Source: Raphanus sativus
Taxonomy: Eukaryota; Streptophyta; Magnoliopsida; Brassicales; Brassicaceae
Length of the DNA: 64,000 bases
Reading direction: 5' to 3'
Assembly (NCBI RefSeq): GCF_000801105.2
Contig: NC_079514.1
Span: 28,420,227-28,484,226 of the forward strand
In this document: piece after piece, positions 49,772-63,594 of the stretch
Position numbering within the stretch: position 1 is the first letter of the stretch
Layout: every line of letters starts with the position of its first letter
Notes under the pieces: generated by a model
What the model saw: the letters and a program-made list of their open reading frames with translations, nothing else
The model's database searches: none
What the model was told of the DNA's origin: nothing
Translations under genes and position numbers: made by a program

Positions 49772-50908
49772 GAAATAGATCTGAAAAAAAAAATCAAATA
49801 TCATTCTTAGATCCAGTGAGATTCATGTTTAGCTTCTCCAAGCACACATAACTTTTTAATGAAAGTTACTCACTCGTTTTTGAAAAAAATAATGAACTTG
49901 ATTAGTTCCATGAGAATATGAAGATGTAGATGTTGATTTTAGTATTTATAGATTGAACTTGGTTCTTCATGGTGGTTTTTATATTGATGACAAGGGTAAT
50001 GTTATAAATAAAAGAAGAAGATGAAGAATGATTGAGTAAAATAATCATTTTCCGAAGAAAAAAAATAATGGTATTTTTGTGAATAGTTTAAACTTATAGG
50101 GTGAATACGACAAATGAAAAACTAAAAAGAGTGAGGTCACCTTTGTGTTTAGCCACAAGTTTTGAATCGTTTTTGAAAGAATCCCTTTATAATAATTGCA
50201 ATAAAATAACCTGATAGAGAATTTTCAGACTGATAGAGATCAAGAATATTATAATCTTATATATTTTCTAGTTTGTTGGTATTATACATAAACTATTGTG
50301 TACAACAAAATGGTATGTGTGAGAAGAAAATTAAAATATTAAAATGATATGCACATAATTTTGTTTATGTTAAGTGTTTAAGATTTAAATGAGAAATAAT
50401 GTTTAAAATGTAATTTTTTTGTTTGATTATATTTGCAATTTTTTAGTTTTCATTTAAATGTTTAAATATTAGGTAACACTATATTTGACCACATTCTATA
50501 ATATGAGAGCATAATTAAAATAAAAAATGATAAGTTAGTCATTCTAGAATTCATATGATATAATTGTAATATTTAGTGTGTTATATACTCTATTTTGCAT
50601 AAATATATACTATTTATCAAATTTAAATTTGTTTTACATATTTTCATAATTAAATTTAAATTTTTTATTTAAATATAGAATACATCTCATAATTGTCCCT
50701 TTATTGTAAAACATTAATGGAATAAACCATAAAATTATAATGCATAACATAAATTTTAACATATCCAATTCTATTTTTAGGCTTAACTTTATAGTAGTTG
50801 TTGCATTGAACTGGTAAAAATCTGTTATTTGATCATATATCTTGACATCACTTGTTTTTCACAAATATCACTTCAAATTAGTCATTGAGAAGTAAAGAAA
50901 CATCCCCT
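49772..50908. other. AT-rich intergenic DNA, no gene seen
   Basis: No coding signal. A few small open frames exist by chance. Nothing repeated beyond A/T runs was noticed. Confidence 0.5.
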
Positions 50909-53513
50909 TCTTATTAAAGGAGAAGCAATTAAAAATAGTAACCTTGCTTTGGTATCTTATTTACAAATGTGTCATTTTAGCTGATGTGGCAAGCTTACAG
51001 CTCTTCTCAGCCCTCTTGGTTAAATGACATTTAATTACTAGAAAATTTACATCAATTGTCATTGTGACATTCATTATACATTTTTTTATAAGTACATTAT
51101 TATAACATATGAGTAATCGGTTTGTTTAGTAAATAACCGATTTCATAAAAGTGTTTGTGGCCATCCAACAACTCACCAGAAATTGAAAAAAGTTATAAAT
51201 GGAGTTCGTACTAGAAATCTGAGAAGAGTCTTCCCGTTTTTTTTTTTTACTTCAACACCTCTCAAACAGCTGCCTTTGTCAAGTTAATGCCTTCTCAAGA
51301 GTGACGCCAATACCGATATGAAATAGCAGTGGTTCAAAAATCCGCAACCGAGTCGAATGACATCGTTTGGATTTTGATTGGACGGTGAAAGGTTTCCGGG
51401 AGATTCCACTGTAAATCCGATTTGCCGGTAATTGAATGGTGTGCACTGCCATTGATGCGAAATGAAACAGAAACAAAGAGGAGGATGAGGGGGAGGAGAA
51501 GAAAAAATTGAAGACAAATCAGAAACACAACTCTTTTCTCCGTGACTACCCAGATGAGAAATTTACACTCAAATTAAAAATACTAGGAGACTAGGGCAGA
51601 AAAAAATCAGAAAACTGAAGTCTAATCACAGAAGAAAAGCAAATATGGGTCAAATTGAAACGATCCAAGAAGGTAGAAGATCAAGAGAAGAATTGATCCT
51701 AAATTCAAACAGAGCTGGAGCAAAAAGTAATATGAAGGAAAACTCTTTCTTTACGGTTTGCCCAAAAACTCTTTCTTTACGGGTTGATTGCTTATGATTG
51801 TCTGCTTTGTGGAGATGAGATGAGAGAGATGAGTGACAAGAGTGAGTTGTGAAGGAGAAGAGCGACTTTTCTTTTCTTTCTTTTTTTCCTTTTAAGTTTT
51901 CTTTTTATGTTTCTAATATTTTCCCTATAATAAATGCCAATCACTCATTTTTTTGTTGTTTTCATCTTTTGTTTAAGTATTTGAATAACAAAAAACTCTG
52001 TTTATCTCATAATAGTTTAATTTTTAAATTTCCTATATGAATCTAATTTACAATAAATTACGAAACGATTTAGAACTTTCCATGACAAGTTATTATTATA
52101 TTAAAAGTATCAACTTTTTTTATAAAAGAAAGATTAGAAGTATCAATATAAATCACATTAAAATAAGTTTGAATTCTGATTTTGATTAATTACATTATAC
52201 TTTTGTAATGCATTATTAGTGAAAATGGATTATGTGTGTCCGCTCACTATCACATTCAGTCATGAAATATCTTAAAATTTGTTAAAATAGTTTTAAAAAT
52301 TTGGGCATATTCATTCAAATTGAAATCCATGTTTTAAAAATATAAAATTTAACATTTTAATAATTGAACCCAGATTGTGAAAGAACAAGTACAATTTTAT
52401 CACCAATAGATCATTTCAACTTATTAATAATTATTTTCACATTATATATATATATATATATATAAGATTTTTTCTCAAAAATTTAAAGTTAAAATAAAAA
52501 TAAAAGTCTGATATTGGATTTAATAGGGTTTAAAATTTTATGTCCAAAATGATCAGAAACCGATAAGAACAAACCTATATTCGAGCAAGAAGAGACCCAT
52601 ATTCGAGCTCGAACAATTAGTGGATCTTATATGGGTATAAATCATTATATATGATTTATCGAAAGGTGAACTAATTCAAATATTCAAAGTATAACTTTTA
52701 CTTTTGAATATTAATATGAAATTAGATGAAAGCAGTAGACAAATTATAGCTAATTGTATAAAATTAATATATAAATATATATATTTTTAAAAATCGTTTG
52801 CCTTGAAAAACAATTGATACCCAACAATAAAGAAAAATCATACCAAGAAAGGAACAGTTTTGACCCAAAAAAGAAAGGAACAATTATTTTTACAACTATT
52901 TCAAATAAAAAATTTGATAATTAATTTGGTAATGGAATATATCAATCAGGGAGTAAAAAAATCGACATGCACCGATAATTTGAGACATAAATTGGTCGGG
53001 TAAGAATCTCGATATGGTAAGATTCTTGGAAAATAAGAAAGAAAGAAGGAAGAAGATTGATCCGGTTACAAGCTTGAAAGATTTGGTTTGAAAGGAACAT
53101 GTAGCTTTTCGTCGAAGGAATCCTAACTCTCTTTTTTTTTTCAAATTGCTCAATATTAAAATTGTAAGCAGTTCGTTGACATTGACAAATTAATTAGAAA
53201 GAATAAGACCATTGTGTATCTTTGACATAGAAATTCAAGTTTTAATAGGCCCAATACATTGTTTAGTGTGTCTATTTTGTCCAATTGACATAGATAATGA
53301 CCATTATTGATCGATTGTTTCTTATAGTTTAATGTTTGATACTGAATATTGCTCTATACAAATATTTATAAGAATATTATATGCTTAATTAAATATAACA
53401 CATTTTATAATTTATATATAATATTCGATGAGAATTATGAACAAAAATATAACAATGTTAGTTACTTTTAAATAATTTCATTTACTCCGCGCAAGGCACG
53501 GATCTCTACCTAA
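50909..53513 (+). mobile_element. Probable Helitron, 2.6 kb, no genes
   Basis: 5' side TCTTATTAAAGGAGAAGCAA (preceded by T instead of A), 3' side CCGCGCAAGGCACGG (hairpin with one mismatch) followed by ATCTCTACCTAA and T. These are the family's end features with some decay. The interior is AT-rich; about 51180-51560 is less so but without a recognisable protein. A TA microsatellite is at 52444-52465. Confidence 0.6.
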
Positions 53514-53569
53514 TTTTGAAAAGAAAGCACCAGTATTTAGTCCATTTTAGTATATGTAGGGTAACTTTG

Positions 53570-56180
53570 TTAGTATCACGGAAACATATAAGAAAAATAC
53601 ATTGATGAATATCTTCACCTAATGGTTTATATATATATCGACATTGCAATATAATTTCATAGTTGTGGTAATCATCTGCCATCATTGCTACTAGAACTTT
53701 ATAGACATTTTCAGAATAATATGTGAAACCCCATTAAAGAACAATTTTGTATCACACTTAGTAAAGCTTTTTACTTTGCTTGTCACATTGAAGTAGCTTT
53801 AACAACAGAAACCATTCCCAAATATTTTATCACTCCATTCGGATTAATAAAAATCCAACATTCCATTGCATTTTAGATGTGTGGTTGAATGTATCATAAT
53901 AATTACATTTGAATGATCTTGGAGGTGTTTTTTTTTTTTGCTAGAGTTTGGCAACATTGTCAATAAGGCTTTTGCAATAGATTAACATTGTGCTTCCGAA
54001 TGTTTATGAAAGCCAATTATTTGCCTCAGCACGCACCATATATGTGTCTCATATTGGATTAATTATTTTTCCTTAGAAGATGAGATTATTCCTTATTATC
54101 CATATTCTGCACATCAAGATAGGTGCTACTGTTTGATGTATTGCACATTACTGATTACCTATCAATATATGACTCATGATCATTTCAAGATCATCCAAAA
54201 TAAAATGTGAAAATCCAATTGTAAAGTGATTAGCTCTCCATGTCTGCAAAGACCAAAGACATTACCTAACATGTGATTTATTGTTTACTCAACAACCAAA
54301 CAATGTGGACATGTTCTATCAATTTGAATCCCCTTGTTGACAATCTTTGATGTTATTCCAATGGCCTTAGATAGAATATGCCACATCTAATGTTTTAGCG
54401 TAGATATCATATTCAGATTGCATGTATTTCTGTTTTAGTTTTGGATCCCGTGCATGCAGTACTAGTTTATTATCGAATAACCAAAATTTTCATCATTAAC
54501 ATATAGCACGATCGAACGGTAGGTGCTCCTGATTTGTTATGGCACCATGCCAAGATGTTAACTGTTTCAAAATGAGGTAAGTGCAGAGTTGTCAACAACT
54601 GATAATATTTTTCACATAAATACTCTCGATCTTGTTGGAGTTTCCAAATGTGAGTATTACCTCATAGCACACAAGGTCTGAGACTCTCATATTGTGTTGT
54701 TGTATAACATATTTTAGAAGATTGGTGGGCAACTTATGATCTTGATACAATTAGACACTTTCCACCCCCAATCACAAATCGAGTACCTTACTTCATAAAT
54801 TTATTGACACCATAAGGTTGGTATCTCTTAGGGTCTGACTGGTGTAACCGCAGCGGTTGCGGTTGCGGGAGTTTGCGGGTGCAAGTGGTTGCGGTTTTAA
54901 GCGTTTTCTAGCGATTTGTATGACTGGTACAGCTATTAGAAATTGTTGCATTTGCGGGACTCTTATGACTGGTAAACTACCAAACGCAACATCTGTTAAA
55001 TAATAATTTAACAATATTTACATTTTATGTAATTATAAAAATATTAAAAATCATAATGATATGATAAATATAAAATTTATATTTATAAAATCATATTATT
55101 AAATTTTAAAAATTTATAGAAAATATTTTGGTTTTAAAATTTTATAATATAAATTGAAATATAATATGAATACATTTTACAATTTCTATTATTTCAATTT
55201 AAAATTTTTATTGGATATTTTTAGTATTATTTTTATTTATTATGTTTTTAAAGAAAAAAATTTATCCTCCCGCAACCGCAAACGCTAGCTGGAATCAGCT
55301 TTTAATTTTAAGAGGTTCGGAGCGGTTTGAAGCGATTTGTAACGTTTTCTGTAATTGTTTCGAAACGCCAACAACCGCTATGAACCGCAAAGCTGCGTTT
55401 GCGGGTGGTAGCCGGAAAACCAGTCAGCCCCTTAGTTGTAGCTTCTAGTTAAGTTGAATATCAAAAGTACTCGACATTAAAAATTCTTGGCAAAAATGTG
55501 TATGGATTTGTTAACATTCTCCAAGTATGCTTGTCAAGAAATGCATCATTAAATGTTTCCAAATCTCTGAATCTCAATCCTTCTTTGTTCTTTGGGAACT
55601 GAAGACTCTTTCACGCAAACCATGGAAAACCTTTGGATTCATGTGATATTTCCCACCATAATCTTGAAAGAATATCTTAATCTGTGATATAGTTTGGGTC
55701 AGAAGTTTAGAACATGACATTATACATTGATATTGATATTGCAACTGGTTTCAAAATAGATTCTTTGCTGGCTTGTTATAGTAACTGTATGCTCCAATTT
55801 GAAGTTCATTGCTTAAAATTTACAATCAAGTATTTGAACATTTCTTTCTTTTTTTCCAAACCATTTAGGTAAACTAAAGTACTTACCGCTACACTATTGG
55901 TTACTGACCTAATATAATTTTAAGTCATGGCTGCATATATCCAGGTGATCCAAAAATAATTAGCAATCTTGACACTCTAAACTAAACGAATATCATGTGA
56001 AATATACTTCACAAAGCCGTAAAAGAATGATCATTCATCTCCATCTATAAGGCCAAAAAATCTACTGCTCAGCCAAAGATTATCATGCACACTCCTTGTC
56101 TTTTGCGTGAATCAATTTTACCATTTTAGGTTTTAATAGAGTGGGTTTGTCTTCATTTTATTAGTCTAATGTATTCACTT
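53570..56180 (-). pseudogene. LINE ORF2 C-terminal part, minus strand, split by a MITE
   Basis: Minus-strand residues in changing frames: near 55.7-55.45 kb KDYGGKYHESKGFPWF, KNKEGLRFRDLETFNDAFLD and KHTWRMLTNPYTFLPRIF, which match the RT thumb/LGFRD..FN.ALLAKQ.WR region of LINEs. Left of the MITE, near 54.75-54.6 kb, come MRVSDLVCYEV, and near 54.1-53.8 kb RIWIIRNNLIF.GKIINPI, MVRAEANNW and WIFINPNGVIKYLG, the link into RNase H. Very many stops. It is a different copy from the LINE at 42-49 kb. Confidence 0.75.
54829..55434. mobile_element. hAT-type MITE, about 600 bp, nested in the LINE
   Basis: Left end TTAGGGTCTGACTGGTGTAA, right end on the minus strand CTAAGGGGCTGACTGG: a 12-bp inverted repeat with one mismatch, preceded by TA(A) as in hAT ends. 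Both ends carry subterminal GGTTGCGG/CCGCAACC repeats (54845-54905 and 55265-55400). The middle is AT-rich. LINE code is found on both sides. An exact 8-bp target duplication was not seen. Confidence 0.8.
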
Positions 56181-56189
56181 CATTGCTTT

Positions 56190-56413
56190 GATAGGCTTGA
56201 ACATTGTTCTTGTTAACATTTTTACGATAAAAATAGCTATTGGTTATGCGCTTTGCTTAATTCAGGATAACTACGTTTATGTGGTTCAGTAGAAAAGTCC
56301 GTAGCTGTCTTCCATTTTTTGTCAAATGGTTATAATAAAATTTTGCTTCATATTTAAGACTGCGTGCTCGAAATAAAATATTGTCGGAACGTTTTTTCTG
56401 TTTGAAAAGGATA
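56190..56413. other. Unassigned flank between LINE and Helitron
   Basis: About 220 bp without recognisable coding or repeat features. Confidence 0.4.
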
Positions 56414-57778
56414 CTAGATTTTGACCCGCGCTTCGAAAGCGCGGATATTATTTTTCACTTTTATGAAATATATTATTTGTTTGTAATTATTGAATTTATT
56501 TATTTTAATAAAATTTTCTTTATAATAAATTTGACACATAGAGTGTCTCTCGTAAACTAAGTATTTCTCTAGTTTTGTTTTATTCGCTCTTCAATCAACA
56601 TTTTTATTTGGCTTGTTGTTAAAATAAATGATTATAGACTTTGATCTCTGCACCTCCGCGGATGTATATTTTGAAAAATATGATGATATTTGTTTTTCAT
56701 ATAATTATTAGGGTTTGGCAAAATGAATCTGAGGAAAAGAACTGATACCAATCCGTAAATATAGTACCAAACCTGAACATAAATTGATTAAATATTCGAA
56801 TTATTCAAAATTTTGTTAGTTAGAGAACCGAATCGGATCCGAACCGAAGTATTCATGTACCTGAATTTATCTAAAAATAGATTTATATACTTATATATTA
56901 ATTATTTTTATATTTAACGTATATAAAACATCAAAATGATACTTTTAAATTGGTTTAAAATACTTGAAAATATATAAAGATAGTCAAAAACAAATATCTG
57001 AAATAGTTAAAGTATACTCAAATCACCAAAAATACTTAAAATAGTTATTGATTTCGTATCCAAAATTTTAAATCGAACCAATTGATATGTTAAGCTTAGG
57101 TATTCTGACATATGTTATTTAAATTTATAGGTAATATATTACTTTATTTATAGATTTTGAGAAATTTAAAATATATAGTGATTTAAAACTTTAAAAATAA
57201 TTTAAATAGGTTATCCAAACGCAAACCAAACCCGCAAAGATCCGAATCAAACTCAAACAAAAATTTAGAAACATCCTAATAGGACTGAAATCTTTGACCT
57301 TCGAAAACCCGAAACGCAAACCGATCATAACCAAACCCGTATGGATATCTGAAAACCCATCCTTAGTCATTATTATATATCATATAATTTCATCATATAA
57401 TTAATCGTATTGTATATGTACCATCATATAAGTAATCATATAATTAATAGTATTTAATATGTATCATCATATAAATAATTACATATATTATATTTTAAAA
57501 ACTTAATATGAAATATAAAAACTATAATTTGAGTTGGTATTTCAAATTGGACTTTGTATTATATTTTCTTATATATATTGACAACATTCTTTTATAATGG
57601 ACTTAATAACTTAAGCCCATTATTTTTCTGTTTAATGATACTATCTTTGTTTCCAAACAAAATCAATTTTTTTTAAAAAAGACTACAATCCATGTTTCCA
57701 AACACACCAAATTTTTTTAATATTCTTATCCAAGTATCCAAACACACCGAAATTGTACTTCAGCTTTAATAAGATAGA
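56414..57778 (-). mobile_element. Non-autonomous Helitron, 1365 bp
   Basis: On the minus strand it starts TCTATCTTATTAAAGCTGAA after an A (57778) and ends CCGCGCTTTCGAAGCGCGG (perfect 8-bp stem hairpin) + GTCAAAATCTAG followed by T (56414). Both borders fit the A^T target exactly. The interior is AT-rich with no genes. It is the best-preserved Helitron of the window. Confidence 0.92.
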
Positions 57779-58490
57779 TGGACGGCTCTTCGATTGCCAA
57801 ACGTGACAAAGGATATACCCAACCTCTAACTAGTTAAGATACCTCACCTCCAATTAGTTTATATATCCCATTACTAATTTGATTGTGTTATTGATCGTAC
57901 AAATAAACTCAAAATGGAAAATAGATAAAATTACTATAACAGTAATTAAACGAAATATATATATGTAAGTCTTTATACGAAATATATATATGTAAGTCTT
58001 TATAACTTTTCTATAAATTCGAAAGCATATGTATATTCTTATAATCAGAATTGTTTGTTGCTATAGATATCGCTAGACTTCCAAGAGCCAAATCTATATA
58101 ATTAAGTAAGGTTTTTAATTATTTTCGTACAAGTTTAAAAAAATACATATATATAACAAGATAGTTTCAAAATGAATAGCACCTCATCTTCAAGCATTTA
58201 CAATCGGTATGCATCAAGCGACAACTAACATTTCTGACCCAGACTAACAAAAACGATAGTCACTAGATTAATATCATTTTATTCATCTATGAGTATCACA
58301 CACACGAACACACACACACACAGTGGCGGAGGCTACACACGCGCGCGCACACACATATATATGATGTATATAAGATCAGGAGTAGAATAACATTGCTAAA
58401 AGACAGATTATGCTTCAGGGATTTTTACCAAATATGATTCACAACTTGATTCCAAATGGTAAAATAAACTCTATTTGAATCAAGTGCAAA
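57779..58490. repeat. Noncoding; contains a (CA)n/(CG)n microsatellite at 58296-58360
   Basis: AT-rich DNA with a small duplication of CGAAATATATATATGTAAGT (57953 and 57980). The microsatellite is a CA run, then CAGTGGCGGAGGC, then CACACGCGCGCGCACACACA and a TA tail. No gene seen. Confidence 0.7.
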
Positions 58491-58491
58491 A

Positions 58492-58743
58492 ATAACCCTA
58501 AAATTTTATTGAAATTATAACCAGTCCTTTATGAACAAACAAACAAAAATGATTTCTTTTTACGTTTCTAACCCCCACAAATCTTCTGGCCATACGACTT
58601 TCAAATAAGCCGTCAAATAACCTTAAAAAGTTATTGAAATTACAATCAGTCCCTTATGAACAGACAAACAAAAACGATTTTTCTTTTATGTTTTTAACCC
58701 CCGCAAATCTTCTAGCCATACAACTTTCAAGTAAGCCGTCCAG
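58492..58743. repeat. Two-copy tandem repeat, 126-bp unit
   Basis: ATAACC(C/T)TAAAA..TATTGAAATTA begins at 58492 and again at 58618. Both copies contain AACCCCC(A/G)CAAATCTTCT, GCCATAC(G/A)ACTTTCAA and TAAGCCGTC. It marks the left flank of the DUF1985-Ulp1 element. Confidence 0.85.
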
Positions 58744-59929
58744 ACGACTTAATTGAAAGTCGTCTGGTATAGTTTTCTTAAAAATAATTTAAAATTTTTA
58801 TAAAAAATATTTTAATAAGTAAAAAATTGAAATCATGTAATTAACATATGTTTTAAGTGATATAAATTAAGATATAACAAAAGTGAATTGTTTTCAACAT
58901 TGATGAGTGAAAGTAATGAGTTATGATATTCTTTGGTTTATGTTTTGCCAACAATTGTTGTAGTATTGCATGTGTTCTTAGGATTAAATATTGGAAAGTA
59001 TAAATATTTTTTTGAAAAATTTAAAATTTACCTAAGTGCATTTATTTTTGTGTATAGTAAACACTATTTAAGTTTAATTTGATTTTTTAACGTGTTTATT
59101 TAGTTAATTTAGTCAATTTAGTTTAGGGGTTAAATTTAGGGTCTAGACGATTTACTAGTAAGTCGTCCATACCCTAAATTTACAGTAGATGACTTACTAG
59201 TAAGTTGTCTGATGTATATAGTATTCATCAGACGACTTACTAGTAAGTCGTCCAAACCGGACCGAACTTTTAATTTTACAATGTACTTTTAAACCTAACC
59301 GGATTATTTACTGGACATATGTAAGATGATTTTTTATTCAATTTTTAGCGAAATTCAGAAAACCCTAACGCCGATTCTCTCAAAGGCAATTTCCGTCCAT
59401 TCTCTCTGATCCATCGTTCTCACCGCCAGTTATCTCTCCGCCGTTATCACCGTCGTTCTCACCACCATTCTCACTGCCGCTTCCTCTATGTCAGATCTGA
59501 GAGGAAACCCTAGCGCTGTTTCTCTGAAAACCCTAGCGCTGTTTTGCGTCTCGTTCTCACCGCCGGTTCTCTGTAAACCCTAGCGTCATTTCTCTTGAAG
59601 GCGTATCGTTGAACTCCACCGCCGGTAAGTTATATCTCTTACTGTTGAGTGATTGATTGACGAAAAGATGAACATAAAACGTTGTCTCTATCAATTTATG
59701 ACTTAAGGTGTATCTATAGTCGTTCTCACCGCGCTTCTTTTTCACGTCTATTTTTGCAGATCTATAACCGATGTATCGAAGGCGACTATATCTTCTCCAA
59801 ATTTTCAGGTCGGCTTTAAATTTTTCTACTAGAGGTCTTAGAAGACTTGTCAGACAACTTAATTATAAGTCGTCTGAAAAGTCTTCCAGACTTATAATTG
59901 AAATGTTAGACTGGATGGTTGTCTGTTTG

Positions 59930-62900
59930 AGATGGTTGTCTTTGTTTTTTTTGGAGACAAAAAATTGGATATTCTAAAACTCCTTCAAAGGATACATACA
60001 TTAGGGGAAGAGCCCCCCGCAGTGAAGAGCATTTCGTATCATACGGATTGTTCGAAGTTGCATACTGCTTTAAAGAATGCTCTTCATGATGACGAATATG
60101 AAGAGCTGAAGGAGTCGAAGTTGAGAGTTTTCATCAAGTTCAAAGAGCAGGAATTTGATTGGGTTTCAAGGCTGGTTCACTACATGCTTGATTTTCAGCT
60201 CAACATAAAGAAGAAGTACGAGCTGTGGAGTCTTGTTGGTCCAGAACCGGTGAATTTTTCACTGTTAGAGTTTGAAAACTTCATTGTTCTGAACTGTGAG
60301 TACATCGAGGACTTGAGAGACCGAATTGTGTTGTTACAAAGGAGTTGGCTTCTTTCTGGGAGATGTTGGGAGTTGATGTCGAAGCTGAGCCATCCACTCA
60401 ACAGATAATAGAAGCATTTGAGAGATGCAAATAGTGTTCTCGGGATGATAACAAGCGGTTCGGGTACCTTGCCATCTTCATTGGATACATTGAAAGGAGA
60501 AAGGGCTCAACCGCTACACGGGCTAGTCTAACGAGCCTAGTGGTGGATTTAGAACAGTTTGAAAACTATCCATGGGGGAGAATCGCGTTTCAGGTGCTGA
60601 TGGACTCTCTGAAAGGCAAAGATAGTACGGGTTGTTACACTGTTGATGGGGTTGTACAAGCTCTCTAGATCTGGATGTACAGAGCTCTGCCCGAATTCAG
60701 TGCTAATTAGGGTAATCCCATACCAAACAGACCGTCTCCACCGATACCGGCTTTCAAGGGTGGAAAGACGATTCAGACGACTTAGGTATAAATCTTCTAC
60801 TAAGTCTTCCAGCTTGAAGACTTTCCAGACGACTTAAATATAAGCCTTCTACTAAGTCATCCAGCTGAAAGACATTCCAGACGACTTAATTATAAGTCTT
60901 CTTCATAGTGTTTTCTTTCCATCTTTTTTAATCCTTCAAATATCTAAGTTCATATTTTCTATTTACTGCAGACGACGGTGATCAACTTTGTTGAGAAAGA
61001 CATTGGTGAAATGTTTCCACAATGGGACTCTGATGTTGAGGACCCGGCCGCGGAGAACATAACTAAAGTCATTTTTAATCAGAGACCGTGGAAGTGGACC
61101 ATGGATTGCTGGGAAGTCACCGGTACTTGGGTCAATACAAAGACGGCGGTTTTGACTCCAAAGAAGAAACATATAGTTGTGGTGAAGGAAGACAATCCAA
61201 GTAGTCCAAGACCTCGGAAGAAAGCTCGTAAAGAGGCACCTGCAGAGGCACATGAAGAAGCTAGTGAAGAGGTTCCTACAGAGGCTTGTGCAGAGGTGAC
61301 TACGAGTATTGGTGGGATGACCAAAAAGGATATTGAAAGAAGCTTCAAGGACCTAGCTGATGCCTTGAAGGAAGGGTTTGGGACGTGCCTTAAAGAGATC
61401 AAGCATCTGTCGGATAGGATGGAAGATGTGGAGAAGAAGGATGGTATCACCACAAATGGGACATCATCTTATGATCTTCAAAACACTACTTCCCCGACTA
61501 AAACAGACGCACGAACGCGGGGTTAGTATCAAATCCTCTCCCAAAACCTATCAAAAGAGATTGAGTAGACACAGTCCTTAGAATAAGAACTGAAATTTGG
61601 ATTTGCTTTATTTCTTATATGTGCTTTGTTGTTTATAATGTACTTGTTTCTATATATGGATTTTGTATAAGGATTTTGTTTCATGTTTGAAATGGATCTT
61701 TGGTTAACCTGGGAACCAACCCATCTTGTACATCGTAATTGCAGAGTGAAAGTGTTAATGAGGCAAAAGCGAAAAGGAAGAAAAAGGAAGATCATAAGAA
61801 TGATTCTGAGGAGGATCCTAAGGAGGATCCTAGTTCCTCGAAAGAGCTAAGTCTAGTGGTAGCATATTTGCCCGAGGATAAAGGTCCAGAACCGAGCATT
61901 CTTTTATTGGACAAACAAGCATCCACTCTTTCAGATGTACAAAAAGAGGAAGCTAGATATCAGACAAAAAGGAATGCTGCTTTGGCAGTTTGCCGTGGAA
62001 AGTGATCGAATAAGGAAACTTGCTGCCTCACAGCAATCTCCTTATACAGCAACCATCACGGCCAAAAGATTATTCCTAACAAGAGATGTTTCCCAGGCTA
62101 TAAAGTTTTTGCACCAATTGACAAGAAACAGTTAAAGGAGCTCGCTGATGGGTTGAAAACTGATCCGTAAGTGATTGCTTTTCCCATAATAACTTGCTTT
62201 AGTCTATGAAAACTGATTGCTTTTCTACATTTTGTGTTTGCAGTCATGACTCCGCTCAAAGATAAACCACTTAAAATTCCAACTTGGTGGTATCAAACCC
62301 TCCGGATCTCCTTATCCTGGCTAGACGACTGTGTAAGTCTTCTTCTATGACTTATGTCTTCTACTAGTAAGTCGTCTGGTAAATTTTCTATGTAGAAGAC
62401 TTACCGGTAAGTCTTCTGATATCTTCTGTCTTATATTATTTTATATGCAGCATATGGATGTTTGGATTAATGTGTTGAGGAAGAGGTATGATGTTAACCC
62501 ACAACACTTCAGGAGCGAGAGAATGTGCTTCCTTGATCATCTCTTTTCTCGGCAATGGAGAAACCAGTACAAGTATTTTAAGGACTCGGTGCCCGACCCA
62601 AACAGTTTAGGAAGAAGACTCCCTGGTGGGGCGTGGGATTATTATTCAGGCACTGTACCATCATTTTGCCAATCAAACAAGTTTTGGGGGGCGGATATTG
62701 ATGATATATATGCGCCAGTGAACTACAAAGACAGTTCATTGGATTGCTATGTGGATATCAATCCCTAAGAGACGCCTAGTCGTGTGGGACATCATTGTTT
62801 CCTGTATCTCCCAAAAAGATCTCGATGAGGTAATGGAGCATTTTCTCCACATGGTGCCTTATCTGCTTGTTGAGTGCACTTCCTCCGACGAACAACGTGC

Positions 62901-63160
62901 CCAATACACCCTGGAGCCATTCACATATGAGAGACCGACCAATATACCTCAGAACCGATCTAGTAATTGTGGCGCGACGCTCTAAGGTACATTGAATGTC
63001 AAGCCTTGGGATGCCATGTAATCAAAAAGACTTTTCTAAGGGCAACAGGAAGGCTATGAGGGATAAGATGACGGTGGATATATTTAAAGAGCTTACTGGC
63101 TACCATGAGATAGACAACGTGGACAATGATGACAACCTGGACACGTATGAGGGGTGATAA
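59930..63160 (+). pseudogene. DUF1985 and Ulp1-like cysteine protease gene, broken
   Basis: Plus-strand blocks in order. 59965-60400: DUF1985 (SISYHTDCSKLHTALKNALH, FDWVSRLVHYMLDFQLNIKK, YELWSLVGPEPVNFSLLEFE). 60430-60780: RFGYLAIFIGYIERRKGST and GCYTVDGVVQALQIWMYRAL in shifting frames. 60970-61526: acidic/basic middle with MFPQWDSDVEDPAAENIT, RPRKKARKEAPAE and a coiled-coil-like end. 61740-62170: Lys/Glu-rich part. 62450-62990: Ulp1-like protease (FWGADIDDIYAPVNYKD, WIAMWISIPKRRLVVWD, NCGATL). A single extra T at 62735-62736 shifts the frame just before the His-Trp pair, and a stop at 62983 follows the Asn-Cys-Gly site. Intact relatives would cleave SUMO-type conjugates; this copy cannot. 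Confidence 0.8.
60771..60905. repeat. Palindrome array in an intron of the Ulp1-type gene
   Basis: Three units of the type CCAGACGACTTAAATATAAG with GCCTTCTACTAAGTC, about 44 bp apart, directly before the 3' splice site TTTACTGCAG at 60970. The same motif class is at 59851-59890 and 62320-62425 in other introns. Confidence 0.85.
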
Positions 63161-63594
63161 ACAGGTTACATTAGATTATTTTGTATGATAGATTAGGCTG
63201 ATGTGTGTATTTGAACTTGATTATTTTGTTTTGCTGATGTATGATAGATAAGACAATGTTAGCAAAACCAGGATAAGATGAAGTTTTTTTGTAACCTATC
63301 TTCTGCACAGAAGACATACCTATAAAACTTACAGTTAAGTCGTCTGGAGTGTCTCAACGACTTAGCTTTAAGTCGTCTGAAAAGTCTTCTGTGCAGTGAC
63401 CTTTTGGAACCTTTCGGATAATATTATATGTTGGATTGTTATCTTCTTAAATTTGTCTGGTAGTTCATAACACATGCAATTTGACACCGATAAGTTCATA
63501 ACGTATGCAATTTGACATAGATAATTCTTAATACAAAGAAGTTGACACACATAAGTTCATAACACTTAAATTCTTAACTAAACACTGGATGACT

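Noticed and set aside
51279..51528. Overlapping minus-strand open frames near 51.3-51.5 kb
   Set aside because: Three overlapping frames with no motifs inside a Helitron-like element; likely chance in less AT-rich DNA.
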